Shown piece by piece: positions 52,028-61,333 of a DNA stretch of 64,000 nucleotides. The DNA comes from Falsirhodobacter xinxiangensis. GTDB lineage: Bacteria; Pseudomonadota; Alphaproteobacteria; Rhodobacterales; Rhodobacteraceae. Every line of letters begins with the position of its first letter. The first letter of the stretch is position 1. Position numbers and translations under genes: made by a program. The stretch covers positions 93,073 through 157,072 of the forward strand of contig NZ_SMYN01000008.1 in assembly GCF_004959935.1 (NCBI RefSeq), in the 5' to 3' direction. The notes beneath the pieces are model-generated. The model had not been told where the DNA came from and did no database searches. It saw only the letters and a program-made list of their open reading frames with translations.

Positions 52028-55000
52028 ATGACCAAGGCGAAAGTGCGGCCGCTCCCCATTGTCCCGCTCTGCTCGATCGGGGCGTCTGCGGGCGGCATTC
52101 ATGCGCTTCAGGATTTCTTCGGCCGTATCGATGACCAGCTTGGGCTGGCCTATGTCGTCATCGTCCACCTGTCGCCCGAACATGACAGCCAGCTTGGCGA
52201 GATCATCGCCCGCCGCACCCGGATGCCGGTGTTTCAGGTCGATGACGACATGGTGCTGGAGGCGAACCACGTCTATGTCATCCCGCCCGACCGCGAGCTG
52301 ATCATCGATGGCAACGCGATCAGGGCACTGCCATTCACCGAACCGCGCGGCAAACGCGCGCCCATCGACGGCTTCTTCCATTCCGCCGCCACGGGCCGGG
52401 GCGACGGAATGGCCGTGGTGCTGAGCGGGGCCAATTCCGACGGCGCGCTTGGCGTGCGCAAGGTCAAGGAGGCGGGCGGCGTCATCCTTGTCCAAGACCC
52501 GCAAGAGGCCGAATACGGCATGATGCCCCGCAGCGCCATCGCGACGGGCGTGGCCGACTTCATCGAACCGATCCCGCGCATCGTCGAACGCGTGGCCGAG
52601 GTCGCGCGCAGCAAGAAGGCCATCCAGCAGATCGAGGAGGAGGAGGCCGAGGAAGACCTGCGCCGGATCGTCAGCTTCCTGCGTTCGCGCACCGGGCACG
52701 ACTTTTCGTCCTATAAACGCGCGACTGTGATGCGGCGCGTGATGCGGCGGATGCAGGTCACGCGCGTCGATACGCTGGCCGCCTATCACGACTATCTGCG
52801 CGACAACCCCGAGGAGGCGCATGACCTGTTCGGGGATCTGCTGATTTCGGTCACCGCCTTCTTCCGCGACCCCGCCGCGTTCGATGCGCTGGGCAGCGAG
52901 GCGATCGGCGCCCTGTTCGACAGCCTTGAGGACGAGGGCACCTTGCGCATCTGGTCCGCCGGCTGTGCCACGGGCGAGGAAGCCTACAGCCTTGCCATCA
53001 TGTTGCTGGAGGAGGCCGAGCGGCGTCAGGTCTCGCCCTCGATCCAGATCTTCGCCACCGATCTGGACGAAGCGGCGCTGGCCACCGCGCGCGAGGGTCG
53101 ATACCCCAAGACCATCGACGGCGACGTGACCGAACACCGGCTGCGGCGCTTCTTCGTCGATGACGGCACCCATTACCGCATCCGCAAGGAATTGCGCGAC
53201 ATGGTGCTGTTCGCCCATCACAGCGCGCTGAAGGACCCCCCCTTCATGCATCTGGACATGGTGACCTGCCGCAACCTGCTGATCTATCTGGAACGGGACA
53301 TGCAGCGCCAGCTTCTGTCGCTGTTCCACTATGCCCTGCGGCCGGGGGGGTTCCTGTTCCTCGGGTCGGCCGAAAGCATCGACACCACGCCCGAATTGTT
53401 CCACGCGCAGGACCGCGAGGCGCGGGTGTTCAAGGCCCGCCCCCGCGCCGTGCGGGGGGTCGAATTGCTGACACAGCAGCCGCGCGAACATCGCCCGACC
53501 ATCTTCCCCCGCCTGCCCGCCGAAGGGCGCGACCGCACCGGATCGCCCCCGCCCGTCGCCCACAAGATCGCGCTGGAGGAAGTCGCCCCGCCCAGCGCCC
53601 TTGTGGACGAGGAGCAGCGCGTCCTGAACCTGTCCAAGAATGCGGGCCGTTACATCCAGCCCCCCGAAGGCCCCATCAGCATCCTTCTGCCCGAATTGGT
53701 GCGCCCGGAGCTGCGGGCGGAGCTGCGCCGCGCGCTGGACCGCGCCCTTGCCGCACGCGAGCCGACGCTGACTCTGCCGGTCAACGTGCAGTTCGAAAGC
53801 GCGACGCGCCGCGTCATCATGCATGTCGCCCCGCTGACCGGCGACGACCGCATCGCCCCGCAGGCGCTGGTCCTGTTCATGGATGCGGGCGCCGTCCACT
53901 CCACGACCGACGCCGAGCCGGGCACCGGGTCGGAGGGCGACGACCGTCTGCGGCGCATCGAGGAGGAACTTCGCACCACGCAGGAACGGCTCGGCGCCAG
54001 CCGCCGCGAACACGAGGGCGCGATCCAGGAACTGCGCGTCGCGAACGAAGAACTCCAGTCCATCAACGAAGAATACCGCCTGACCGCCGAGGAGCTGGAA
54101 ACCAGCAAGGAGGAACTCCAGCTGATCAACGAGGAGCTTTCCACCGTGAACGGAGAGCTTGAAAGCAAGCTCGACACCATCGCGGCAGCGCATAGCGACC
54201 TTCAAAACCTGATCAACGCGACGGAAATCGGCACGCTGTTCCTCGACACCGATCTGCGGATCAAGATGCTGACCCCGGCGGTCGAACGTCTGTTCAGCGT
54301 GACCGACAGCGACATCGGACGCCCGATCTCGGATTTCACGCACAAGCTGAACCTCGACGGGGTCGAAGGCGATGCCGCCCGCGTTCTGCGCGACCACGCC
54401 CCGATCGAGGCCGAGGTGTCCACCCGCGACGGGCGATGGCTGATGATGCGGCTGCGCCCCTATCTGACCGTGGGGGGCAAGATCGAAGGCGTCGTGCTCA
54501 GCTTCGTCGATATCAGCGCCCGGCGCGAGATCGAGGAGCGGCTGCGCGAAAGCGAGGCGCGCTATCGCGGGCTGTTCGATGCGATGGACGAAGGATACCT
54601 GCTGGCCGAACCCCTGCACGGGCTGGGCAGCGGGCCTGCGGATATCCTGATCCACGACGCCAACCCTGCCGCGCGCCGTCTTGTGCGCAGCGATCCGGTC
54701 GGGCGGCGCCTGTCGGAAATCGCGCCGCATCTGGACGATCCGTGGTTCGAACTGGCCGAACGGGTGCTGAAAGGCGGCGCGAGCGAACGGCGCGAGCTTT
54801 GGGCCAAGCCCCTTGGCCGCTGGTTCGAGGTCGGCATCTCGCGCGTGGGGACGACCCGTCTGGCCATCGTGTTCCAGGACGTGACCGTCCGCAAACGTCA
54901 CACGGACGAGCGGGAACTGATGGTGGCCGAATTGAACCACCGGGTGAAGAACATGCTGGCGGTGGTGCAGTCCATCTGCCGCCAGACCCTGCGCACCACC

Positions 55001-55501
55001 CCCGACCCCGAGGCGTTCACCGAAGCCTTCAGCCAGCGCCTTGCCGCGCTTGCCCGCGCGCATGGTCTTCTGACGCAGGATCACTGGGGCGGGTCGGACC
55101 TGCGCGAATTGGCGATGTCGGTGCTGGACAGCTTCGCCCACGGCACGCGGCGGATCAGGATGGACGGCCCGGCGCTGCGCGTGCCGCCGAATGCCAGCAT
55201 CTCGCTTGCGATGGCGCTGCACGAACTTGCCACCAACGCCACGAAATACGGCGCGCTTTCAACGCCCTCGGGCAAGATCACGCTGTCTTGGATGCAGAAC
55301 GACTGCAACCTGCATCTTGCGTGGAACGAAAGTGGCGGTCCCGAAGTTATTCCGCCGACCCGAAAGGGGTTTGGAGGCAGGATGCTTGCCAGCGTCGCCC
55401 GCGAGTTGGGCGGAGACATGAAGCTGGATTTTGCGCCGCAAGGCGTCACCTGCCGCATCTCCTTTCCGCTTGAAAGGACGGCGCCCATTGCTGAAGACTG
55501 A
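52028..55501 (+). CDS. Hybrid CheB-CheR-PAS-HWE histidine kinase
   Basis: 1157 residues from ATG 52028 (AGGAAGG just upstream). Domains in order: CheB methylesterase (about 12-195; SIGASAGG, HLSPEHDS, VLSGANSDGALG), CheR methyltransferase (about 220-480; LLISVTAFFRDP, SAGCATGEEAYS), a PAS-like segment, a long coiled coil (about 655-740, heptads such as EELQSINEEYRLTAEELE), PAS domains (about 745-965), then an HWE-type kinase with phospho-acceptor HRVKNML (about 970), HELATNATKYGAL, and the WNESGGP motif. No receiver domain is fused. It probably senses a signal through PAS and passes phosphate to the receiver encoded next, whose start lies inside its end. A soluble protein. Confidence 0.93.
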   Translation: MTKAKVRPLPIVPLCSIGASAGGIHALQDFFGRIDDQLGLAYVVIVHLSPEHDSQLGEIIARRTRMPVFQVDDDMVLEANHVYVIPPDRELIIDGNAIRALPFTEPRGKRAPIDGFFHSAATGRGDGMAVVLSGANSDGALGVRKVKEAGGVILVQDPQEAEYGMMPRSAIATGVADFIEPIPRIVERVAEVARSKKAIQQIEEEEAEEDLRRIVSFLRSRTGHDFSSYKRATVMRRVMRRMQVTRVDTLAAYHDYLRDNPEEAHDLFGDLLISVTAFFRDPAAFDALGSEAIGALFDSLEDEGTLRIWSAGCATGEEAYSLAIMLLEEAERRQVSPSIQIFATDLDEAALATAREGRYPKTIDGDVTEHRLRRFFVDDGTHYRIRKELRDMVLFAHHSALKDPPFMHLDMVTCRNLLIYLERDMQRQLLSLFHYALRPGGFLFLGSAESIDTTPELFHAQDREARVFKARPRAVRGVELLTQQPREHRPTIFPRLPAEGRDRTGSPPPVAHKIALEEVAPPSALVDEEQRVLNLSKNAGRYIQPPEGPISILLPELVRPELRAELRRALDRALAAREPTLTLPVNVQFESATRRVIMHVAPLTGDDRIAPQALVLFMDAGAVHSTTDAEPGTGSEGDDRLRRIEEELRTTQERLGASRREHEGAIQELRVANEELQSINEEYRLTAEELETSKEELQLINEELSTVNGELESKLDTIAAAHSDLQNLINATEIGTLFLDTDLRIKMLTPAVERLFSVTDSDIGRPISDFTHKLNLDGVEGDAARVLRDHAPIEAEVSTRDGRWLMMRLRPYLTVGGKIEGVVLSFVDISARREIEERLRESEARYRGLFDAMDEGYLLAEPLHGLGSGPADILIHDANPAARRLVRSDPVGRRLSEIAPHLDDPWFELAERVLKGGASERRELWAKPLGRWFEVGISRVGTTRLAIVFQDVTVRKRHTDERELMVAELNHRVKNMLAVVQSICRQTLRTTPDPEAFTEAFSQRLAALARAHGLLTQDHWGGSDLRELAMSVLDSFAHGTRRIRMDGPALRVPPNASISLAMALHELATNATKYGALSTPSGKITLSWMQNDCNLHLAWNESGGPEVIPPTRKGFGGRMLASVARELGGDMKLDFAPQGVTCRISFPLERTAPIAED

Positions 55502-55883
55502 ACCGCTCCGCCTGTTGCTCGTCGAAGACGAGGCCCTTATCGCCATGGATCTTGAAGCGATGATCGAGGATATGGGCTACAGCGTGATCGGTCCTGCAGC
55601 GTCGGTCGATCAGGCGCTGTCGATCCTTGGCGATCTTTCCGCCCCCCCGGATGCCGCGATCGTGGACGCCAATCTGGGCGGATCGTCCGCCAGCCCCGTG
55701 ATCGACGCGCTGCGCTGCGCCAATGTCCCCACGGTCATCGCCTCGGGATACGAGGCGGCGGAGCTGGAGAGCATGGGGCTGACCAGCCTTTTCCTGCGAA
55801 AACCCTACAGTGCCGAGACGGTCGAGACGGCGCTTCACCACGTGCTGAACGGGATAGAGCCCGTCCCCGCACGGGAATTGTGA
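55488..55883 (+). CDS. Single-domain response regulator
   Basis: 131 residues from a probable TTG start (AAGGA at 9 bases; no better ATG before the conserved acidic pair). Receiver motifs: LLLVEDEALIAMD (acid pair), phospho-Asp in AIVDANLGGSS (about residue 63), Ser/Thr in VIASGYE, Lys in LFLRKPYS. There is no output domain, so it is a stand-alone receiver. Overlaps the kinase gene by 14 bases, so it is its cognate partner. Confidence 0.88.
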   Translation: MLKTEPLRLLLVEDEALIAMDLEAMIEDMGYSVIGPAASVDQALSILGDLSAPPDAAIVDANLGGSSASPVIDALRCANVPTVIASGYEAAELESMGLTSLFLRKPYSAETVETALHHVLNGIEPVPAREL

Positions 55884-55884
55884 C

Positions 55885-56562
55885 ATGAAAAAGGCCATCG
55901 TCACGGGCGGCGCGGGGCTGATCGGCACCGCGATCTGCGCGGCGCTTGCAGATGCGGGGTGGCAGGTCGCATCCTTCGATCTGCAACCCACATCGGCCAA
56001 GGCGCGGCATGTGCGCTGCGATGTCGGGGATGAATCTTCGGTCGCCGACGCCTTTGCCGAACTCGGGTGGAGCGGGGTGGATCTTCTGGTGAACAATGCC
56101 GGGATCGCGAACCCCGATACCGGCCCCATCGCCGATCTGTCGCTGGAGCGTTGGCGACGGATCGTGGACAGCCATCTGACCGGCACCTTCCTGATGACGC
56201 GCGCCGCCGTGCCGCTGATCCGGCAGGGGGGCAGCATCGTCAACATGACCTCTACCCGCGCCGTCATGTCCGAACCGGGGACCGAGGCCTATGCCGCATC
56301 CAAGGGTGGTCAGGCGGCGCTGACCCATGCGCTGTCCATCAGCCTTGGCCCGCGCATCCGCGTGAATGCCATCGCGCCGGGCTGGGTTGCGGCCGAGGGT
56401 GGCCTGCGCCCCATCGACCACGCCCAACACCCCGCAGGCCGCGTCGGCCGCCCCGAGGATGTGGCGGATGCCGTCCTCTATCTGGCCGGGGCGGGGTTCA
56501 TGAACGGGCAGACCCTGACGCTGGACGGCGGCATGACGCGGCGGATGATCTACGAGGACTGA
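55885..56562 (+). CDS. Short-chain dehydrogenase/reductase
   Basis: 225 residues. Rossmann motif TGGAGLIG at the start, NNAG (about 70), Ser in NMTSTRA, catalytic YAASK (about 138-142), and the C-terminal GQTLTLDGGM. A classical SDR, probably NAD(P)-dependent, with unknown substrate. The start is 1 base after the response regulator stop, so it is co-translated with the two-component pair. The 3' end overlaps the convergent membrane protein by 13 bases. Confidence 0.86.
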   Translation: MKKAIVTGGAGLIGTAICAALADAGWQVASFDLQPTSAKARHVRCDVGDESSVADAFAELGWSGVDLLVNNAGIANPDTGPIADLSLERWRRIVDSHLTGTFLMTRAAVPLIRQGGSIVNMTSTRAVMSEPGTEAYAASKGGQAALTHALSISLGPRIRVNAIAPGWVAAEGGLRPIDHAQHPAGRVGRPEDVADAVLYLAGAGFMNGQTLTLDGGMTRRMIYED

Positions 56563-57587
56563 CGGGTCATCCAGCGCGCGGCGATCGGCGCGCCAAGGAT
56601 GACGATGAAGATCCGCACCAGATGGTGCACCACCACAAAGCCCAGATCGGCCCCCGCGATGATGGCCAGCATGGTCATCTCGGCCTGTCCGCCGGGGGCG
56701 AAGGCAAGGAAGCCTTCGACCGGCGGGGCAAGGCCGGTCAGGGTCACAAGCTCGGTGAACGCTGCCGCCAGACAGGCGAGGATCAGCACGAAGGCCGCGC
56801 CCGACATGACCGTGTGCCGCAATTCGCGCAGCGTCACCCCGACATAGCTGACACCGATGCCGGTCCCGATCAGGAACTGCGCCGCCAGAAGCGCCTCGCG
56901 CGGGGGGCGCATGTGCAGCACGCCCCCCAGCGACAGCGCCATCGACAGGAACAGCGGCCCCATGATCGCCGCGCCGAACAGCCCCACCTTTTCGGCCAGC
57001 TTCCAGCCGACGACCGCGACCACCGCCATGATCGCCATTTCGTGCCACGGCAGATCGGATGCAGGCGCGCCCACCGGGTTGGTCAGCGTCACGCCATACA
57101 GCTGCGACAGCACGATGGGCGCGACCGTCATGATCACCAGCATCCGCGTCACATGGACCAGGGAAAGCTGGCGCACGTTCGCCCCGGCCTCCTGCCCGAA
57201 GATGGTCATGTCCGCCGCACCGCCCGGCATCGCGGCATAGAAGGACGTGATCGGATCGAACCCGCAGACGCGGCGAAAGAACGGCACCCCGATCAGGGCG
57301 ATGGCGCAAATATAGACCGGCACCAGCATCACCGACATCGCCATCGTCGGCAGCTTCATCAGCAGTGCCGAGGTGATGGACGTGCCGATGGCGATCCCAA
57401 GCACGCTGCGCGCCGCGACCGAGATCTGACCAAGCCCCCGCAGCGGCAGGCCGACCAGCGCCGCGATCAGGCAGGCCGCCATCGGCCCGAACAGGAACGG
57501 CAGCGGCAGGCCCAGCCCAAGGAACGCCCCAAGCCCGGCAAATGCGACGATGGGGGTCAGGGCATGGCGTTGGAATGCAGCCTTCAT
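56550..57587 (-). CDS. AbrB-type (COG3180) membrane protein
   Basis: 345 residues of mostly hydrophobic sequence with an internal duplication (GLGLPLPFLFGPMAACLIAAL in the first half and GFLAFAPGGQAEMTMLAI in the second, each following the same Gly/Pro-rich pattern). This is the AbrB duplication family, often labelled ammonia monooxygenase but functionally unproven. About ten helices. Start from ATG 57587. Confidence 0.82.
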   Translation of the reverse strand: MKAAFQRHALTPIVAFAGLGAFLGLGLPLPFLFGPMAACLIAALVGLPLRGLGQISVAARSVLGIAIGTSITSALLMKLPTMAMSVMLVPVYICAIALIGVPFFRRVCGFDPITSFYAAMPGGAADMTIFGQEAGANVRQLSLVHVTRMLVIMTVAPIVLSQLYGVTLTNPVGAPASDLPWHEMAIMAVVAVVGWKLAEKVGLFGAAIMGPLFLSMALSLGGVLHMRPPREALLAAQFLIGTGIGVSYVGVTLRELRHTVMSGAAFVLILACLAAAFTELVTLTGLAPPVEGFLAFAPGGQAEMTMLAIIAGADLGFVVVHHLVRIFIVILGAPIAARWMTRQSS

Positions 57588-57724
57588 GCAGACGTCTCGT
57601 CTCCACCACGCGGGAATCGGGGATGCGCCTTTTATCAACGACTTCCCCAGCAACGGAAACCCCCACTTGCCAAGCCGGGGGCTGGCTCCACTTCCTGAAA
57701 GAGGATCAACCGAGGGAGGCACTG

Positions 57725-59191
57725 ATGGCGGGGACACACCAGCCGCAGACCGGAACATCCGGCCAGCCTGAACTGCAACGGGTCATGGGCCCGAAACTGC
57801 TGCTTCTGTTTATCGTGGGCGACATCCTTGGCACCGGCGTCTATGCCCTGACCGGCACCGTGGCGGGCGAGGTGGGGGGCGCGGCCTGGGCGCCGTTCCT
57901 CGTGGCGTTCATCGTCGCGACCATCACGGCGCTGTCCTATCTGGAACTGGTCACGCGATACCCGCAGGCGGCGGGGGCGGCGCTTTATGCCCACCGGGCC
58001 TTCGGCATCCATTTCCTGACCTTCCTCGTGGCCTTCACCGTCATGTGCTCGGGGATCACATCCGCCTCGACCGCATCGAACGCCTTCGCGGGGTTCATGA
58101 ACGACGGCTTCGGCTTCGGCTTTGCCGATGGCGGCAGCGGTATCCTTCTGATCGCGCTTGGGTTCATGGCGCTGGTGGCGGCGATCAACTTTCGCGGCGT
58201 GGGCGAAAGCGTCAAGGCCAACGTGGTGCTGACCTGCGTGGAGCTGACGGGCCTTTTGATGATCATCTTCATCGGCTTCTGGGCGATGAGCCAAGGGCGG
58301 GCCGATTTCTCCGAAGTGATGGTCTTCACCTCGTCCGAGGAGAAAAGCGCCTTCATGTCGCTGTCGGCGGCGACCGCGCTGGCCTTCTTCGCCATGGTCG
58401 GCTTCGAGGATTCCGTCAACATGGCCGAGGAGGTGAAGGACCCGGTCCGCATCTTCCCCAAGATCATGCTGACGGGTCTGGGGATCACCGGCGTCATCTA
58501 TGTGCTGGTGTCGATCACCGCCGTGGCGCTTGTGCCGGTGGGCGATCTGTCGGACCCGTCCAAGGGATCGGCGCTGACGCAGGTGGTGCGGGCGGGGGCG
58601 CCGAACCTGCCCTTCGACACGATCTTCCCGTTCATCGGCATGTTCGCGGTCGCAAATTCGGCGCTGATCAACATGATGATGGCCAGCCGCCTTCTGTATG
58701 GCCTTGCCCGCCAAAGGGTTCTGCCCCACGCGTTGGGCCTTATCGATCACCAGCGCCGCACGCCTTGGGTCGCGATCCTGTTCACCACGGCGCTTGCCTT
58801 CGGGCTGATCTATTTCGTGGTGACGCGGTCCGACACGCCGGCCGTCAGCCTTCTGGGCGGGACGACCTCGCTTCTGCTGCTGGGCGTGTTCACGGTCGTC
58901 AACATCTCGCTTCTGGTGCTGCGCCGCGTGCCGGTGAAGCATGACCACTTCCGCACGCCCGCCGCGCTGCCTTGGCTGGGGGCCGCGACCTGCGCCTTCC
59001 TTGTCGGGCCGTGGGCGCGAAGCCCGGCGCAGATGGGGCAATACCGCGTCGCCGCATGGCTTCTGGCGATCGGGGTGGTGTTGTGGCTCGCGACGTGGAT
59101 CTGGAACCGTGCCACGCACAAGCCGCATCCCGGCAGTCTTGAAGACATCGAGGCGCTGGCCGAACGCCACGGGGATTCGACGCGGAACTAG
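57725..59191 (+). CDS. APC-family amino acid permease
   Basis: 488 residues with about twelve helices. Family landmarks: LLLLFIVGDILGTGVYALTG in helix 1, YPQAAGAALYAHRAFG, FFAMVGFEDSVNMAEEVKDP (helix 6 region), and SRLLYGLARQRVLP (helix 8 motif). Uptake of an amino acid or amine by proton symport is expected. GGGAGG precedes the ATG. A hairpin follows before the convergent aroQ. Confidence 0.9.
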   Translation: MAGTHQPQTGTSGQPELQRVMGPKLLLLFIVGDILGTGVYALTGTVAGEVGGAAWAPFLVAFIVATITALSYLELVTRYPQAAGAALYAHRAFGIHFLTFLVAFTVMCSGITSASTASNAFAGFMNDGFGFGFADGGSGILLIALGFMALVAAINFRGVGESVKANVVLTCVELTGLLMIIFIGFWAMSQGRADFSEVMVFTSSEEKSAFMSLSAATALAFFAMVGFEDSVNMAEEVKDPVRIFPKIMLTGLGITGVIYVLVSITAVALVPVGDLSDPSKGSALTQVVRAGAPNLPFDTIFPFIGMFAVANSALINMMMASRLLYGLARQRVLPHALGLIDHQRRTPWVAILFTTALAFGLIYFVVTRSDTPAVSLLGGTTSLLLLGVFTVVNISLLVLRRVPVKHDHFRTPAALPWLGAATCAFLVGPWARSPAQMGQYRVAAWLLAIGVVLWLATWIWNRATHKPHPGSLEDIEALAERHGDSTRN

Positions 59192-59207
59192 CCGCAGAAG
59201 CTTTCGG

Positions 59208-59231
59208 GCGCGGCCGGCACGCTGGCCGCGC
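59208..59231. terminator. Hairpin between convergent genes
   Basis: GCGCGGCC (59208-59215) and GGCCGCGC (59224-59231), 8-base loop, between the permease and aroQ stops. No T-run on either strand; a Rho-type or processing role is likely. Confidence 0.5.
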
Positions 59232-59240
59232 AAGATGCGA

Positions 59241-59678
59241 TCAGCCGGCCAGCAGCGTGGCGACGCGCCGCAGTGCCAGACGGTATCCTTCGGTTCCAAG
59301 CCCCGCGATCACCCCATCCGCCCGCAGCGAAACATAGGAATGGTGCCGAAACGCCTCGCGCTTGTGCACATTCGAGATGTGGACCTCGATCACCGGGCCA
59401 TCGAAGGCATTCAGCGCATCCAGCACCGCGACCGAAGTATGGGTCAGCGCGGCGGGGTTGATGACGATGGCCGCACCTTCGTCCCGTGCCTCGTGGACCC
59501 AGTCCACGATCTGCCCTTCCCAGTTCGATTGCAGGAACCGCAGGCTGTGGCCCAGTTCCGCCGCCAGCGCCACGCAGTCGCGCTCGACATCGGCCAGCGT
59601 CTCGGCGCCATAGATCTCCGGCTCGCGCTTGCCCAGAAGGTTCAGGTTCGGGCCGTTCAGGACAAAGATGGGTTTCAT
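59241..59678 (-). CDS. aroQ: Type II 3-dehydroquinate dehydratase
   Basis: 145 residues, normal length. Active-site set: [17 protein letters not shown] (Asn/Arg/Tyr lid), [25 protein letters not shown], and catalytic His in [17 protein letters not shown]. It forms dehydroshikimate in aromatic amino acid synthesis. It can also serve quinate use, but no quinate gene is nearby. Confidence 0.94.
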   Translation of the reverse strand: MKPIFVLNGPNLNLLGKREPEIYGAETLADVERDCVALAAELGHSLRFLQSNWEGQIVDWVHEARDEGAAIVINPAALTHTSVAVLDALNAFDGPVIEVHISNVHKREAFRHHSYVSLRADGVIAGLGTEGYRLALRRVATLLAG

Positions 59679-59786
59679 GCGCGCCTCCGGGGTGGGTTCC
59701 CACTCCTCGCCCGGATCGCGCGGGGGATCAAGCGGCTTGGCATCGTCGTCGCGACTCATATGATGGGATGAAACACTGGGGGACGC

Positions 59787-60638
59787 ATGACAGCCATTCA
59801 TCCGCATCGGTCCGGAACGGGGGAAAGCCCGCTCTGGTGCGCCGCGACATCCAGCCTGTGGTGGGTGGACATCACCGGGATGCGCCTGCACCGCTTCGAC
59901 GGGGCGCTGCACAGCTGGCAGCTGGACCAGCCGGTCGGCCCCATCGCGCTGACGGATCGCGGCAGGCTGATCCTTGGGCTGAAGACCGGCTTCGCGCTGT
60001 TCGATCCGGCAGACGGATCAACGCGCTTTCTGTCCGCGCCGGAACCGGACCGCCCGGCGAACCGGCTGAACGACGGCGCGGTGTCGCGCGGGGGGCGTTT
60101 CTTCGCCGCCAGCGTCGCGGGCCCGCCGGACCAGCCGCTGGCCGCGCTGCACCGGCTGGACCCCGGCGGCCCGGTGCAACTGCTGGACGGGCTGCATGTC
60201 GGCAACGGGCTGGCCTTCAGCGCCGACGACCGCACGATGTATATGTCCGATTCCTGGGCGGCGGTGGCGACGATCTGGCGGTTTGATCACGACCCCGAAA
60301 CGGGCGAGATTTCCAATCGCCGCGTCTTCCGCACCCTGACCCCGGAGGAAGGTCGCCCCGATGGCGGCTGCGTCGATGCCGAAGGGTTCTACTGGTGCGC
60401 CGCCATCGGTGCGGCGCAGCTTTTGCGGCTGGACCCGGACGGCGCCATCGAACGCCGCGTCCCCGTGCCGATGACCCGCCCGACCAAGATCGCCTTCGGG
60501 GGCGCGGATCTGGAAACCATCTATGTCACCAGCATCGCTGGCGAAAACCCGCAGAACGACGATGGCCGCACGGTCGCACTGAACCTCGGCATCCGCGGCC
60601 TGCCGGAACCCATCGTGATCGAAAAGGACATCGTATGA
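59787..60638 (+). CDS. SMP-30/gluconolactonase-family lactonase
   Basis: 283 residues; a six-bladed propeller with metal positions in GESPLW (Glu), [17 protein letters not shown] (Asn/Asp), HVGNGLAFS and SDSWAA (Asp). It probably hydrolyses an aldono- or aldarolactone. Next to a family-5 binding protein and uronate dehydrogenase, whose product is a lactone, this is a coherent sugar-acid step. The stop overlaps the next start (ATGA). Confidence 0.9.
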   Translation: MTAIHPHRSGTGESPLWCAATSSLWWVDITGMRLHRFDGALHSWQLDQPVGPIALTDRGRLILGLKTGFALFDPADGSTRFLSAPEPDRPANRLNDGAVSRGGRFFAASVAGPPDQPLAALHRLDPGGPVQLLDGLHVGNGLAFSADDRTMYMSDSWAAVATIWRFDHDPETGEISNRRVFRTLTPEEGRPDGGCVDAEGFYWCAAIGAAQLLRLDPDGAIERRVPVPMTRPTKIAFGGADLETIYVTSIAGENPQNDDGRTVALNLGIRGLPEPIVIEKDIV

Positions 60639-61255
60639 AGGAAATCCTCGCATTCGGCGACAGCCTGACCTGGGGCGCCGATCCGGCGGGCGGGCCGCGC
60701 CATCCGTTCGAGGCGCGCTGGCCGAACACGCTGGCCGAGGCGCTGGCGGGCCGCGCCCGCGTGACTGCCGACGGTCTTGGCGGGCGCACCACCGTCTATG
60801 ACGACCCGACCGGGCCGACCCTGCGCAGCGGCGCGCGCGATCTGCCGACGGCGCTTGGCGCGCATCAGCCGCTGGATCTGGTCATCATCATGCTGGGGAC
60901 GAACGATCTGAAACCGTTCCTGTGCGGCACGGCGCTGGGCGCGGTGGCCGGGATGCGCCGTCTTGTCCAGATCGTGCAGACCTATCCGTTCAAGGAAGGC
61001 CGCCCGAAGGTCCTGATCGTCGCCCCGCCCGCCTGCGTGAACACCGCGACCGGCGGCCCCGCCCAAGGCCGCTCCATCGCCGAGGCAGAGGCCATCGCGC
61101 CCCTTTATGCGGCGCTGGCCGCGGAAACCGGCTGCGCCTTCTTCGACGGCGGCAGCGCGGCCAAGGCATCGCCGCTGGATGGCGTGCATCTGGATGCGCC
61201 GGCCACGGCAGCCTTGGGCCGCGCGCTTGCCCCGGTCGTGTCCCAACTTATATGA
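60635..61255 (+). CDS. SGNH/GDSL hydrolase (arylesterase-like)
   Basis: 206 residues, no signal peptide. All SGNH blocks are intact: FGDSLTWG (nucleophile Ser), GLGGRT, GTND, and DGVHLD with Asp and His. Clearly active, in contrast to the degenerate member at 5470-6342. Possibly deacylates or delactonises substrates of the neighbouring sugar-acid genes. ATGA overlap with the lactonase. Confidence 0.88.
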   Translation: MKEILAFGDSLTWGADPAGGPRHPFEARWPNTLAEALAGRARVTADGLGGRTTVYDDPTGPTLRSGARDLPTALGAHQPLDLVIIMLGTNDLKPFLCGTALGAVAGMRRLVQIVQTYPFKEGRPKVLIVAPPACVNTATGGPAQGRSIAEAEAIAPLYAALAAETGCAFFDGGSAAKASPLDGVHLDAPATAALGRALAPVVSQLI

Positions 61256-61277
61256 TAATTGACAGATGCTATCATAT
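61250..61277. promoter_or_regulatory. Inverted repeat before the substrate-binding protein gene
   Basis: ATATGATA (61250-61257) and TATCATAT (61270-61277), a perfect 8-base inverted repeat with a 12-base spacer that contains TTGACA (61259-61264). Likely a regulator-binding site. The CTATCATA half also occurs at 63790-63797. Confidence 0.5.
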
Positions 61278-61333
61278 CTGGCTTTCTGAACGCCAACGCG
61301 GCCCCCGCTCGGGCCGCGGTTTCGGGAGGCACT

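Noticed and set aside
51905..55222. 1105-codon open frame antisense to the CheB-CheR kinase
   Set aside because: Low-complexity Arg/Gln/Asp/His sequence with no family motif; the sense frame has every expected domain.
56550..57587. Ammonia monooxygenase
   Set aside because: The sequence is the AbrB duplication family, which is often mislabelled this way; no metal-binding monooxygenase residues are visible.
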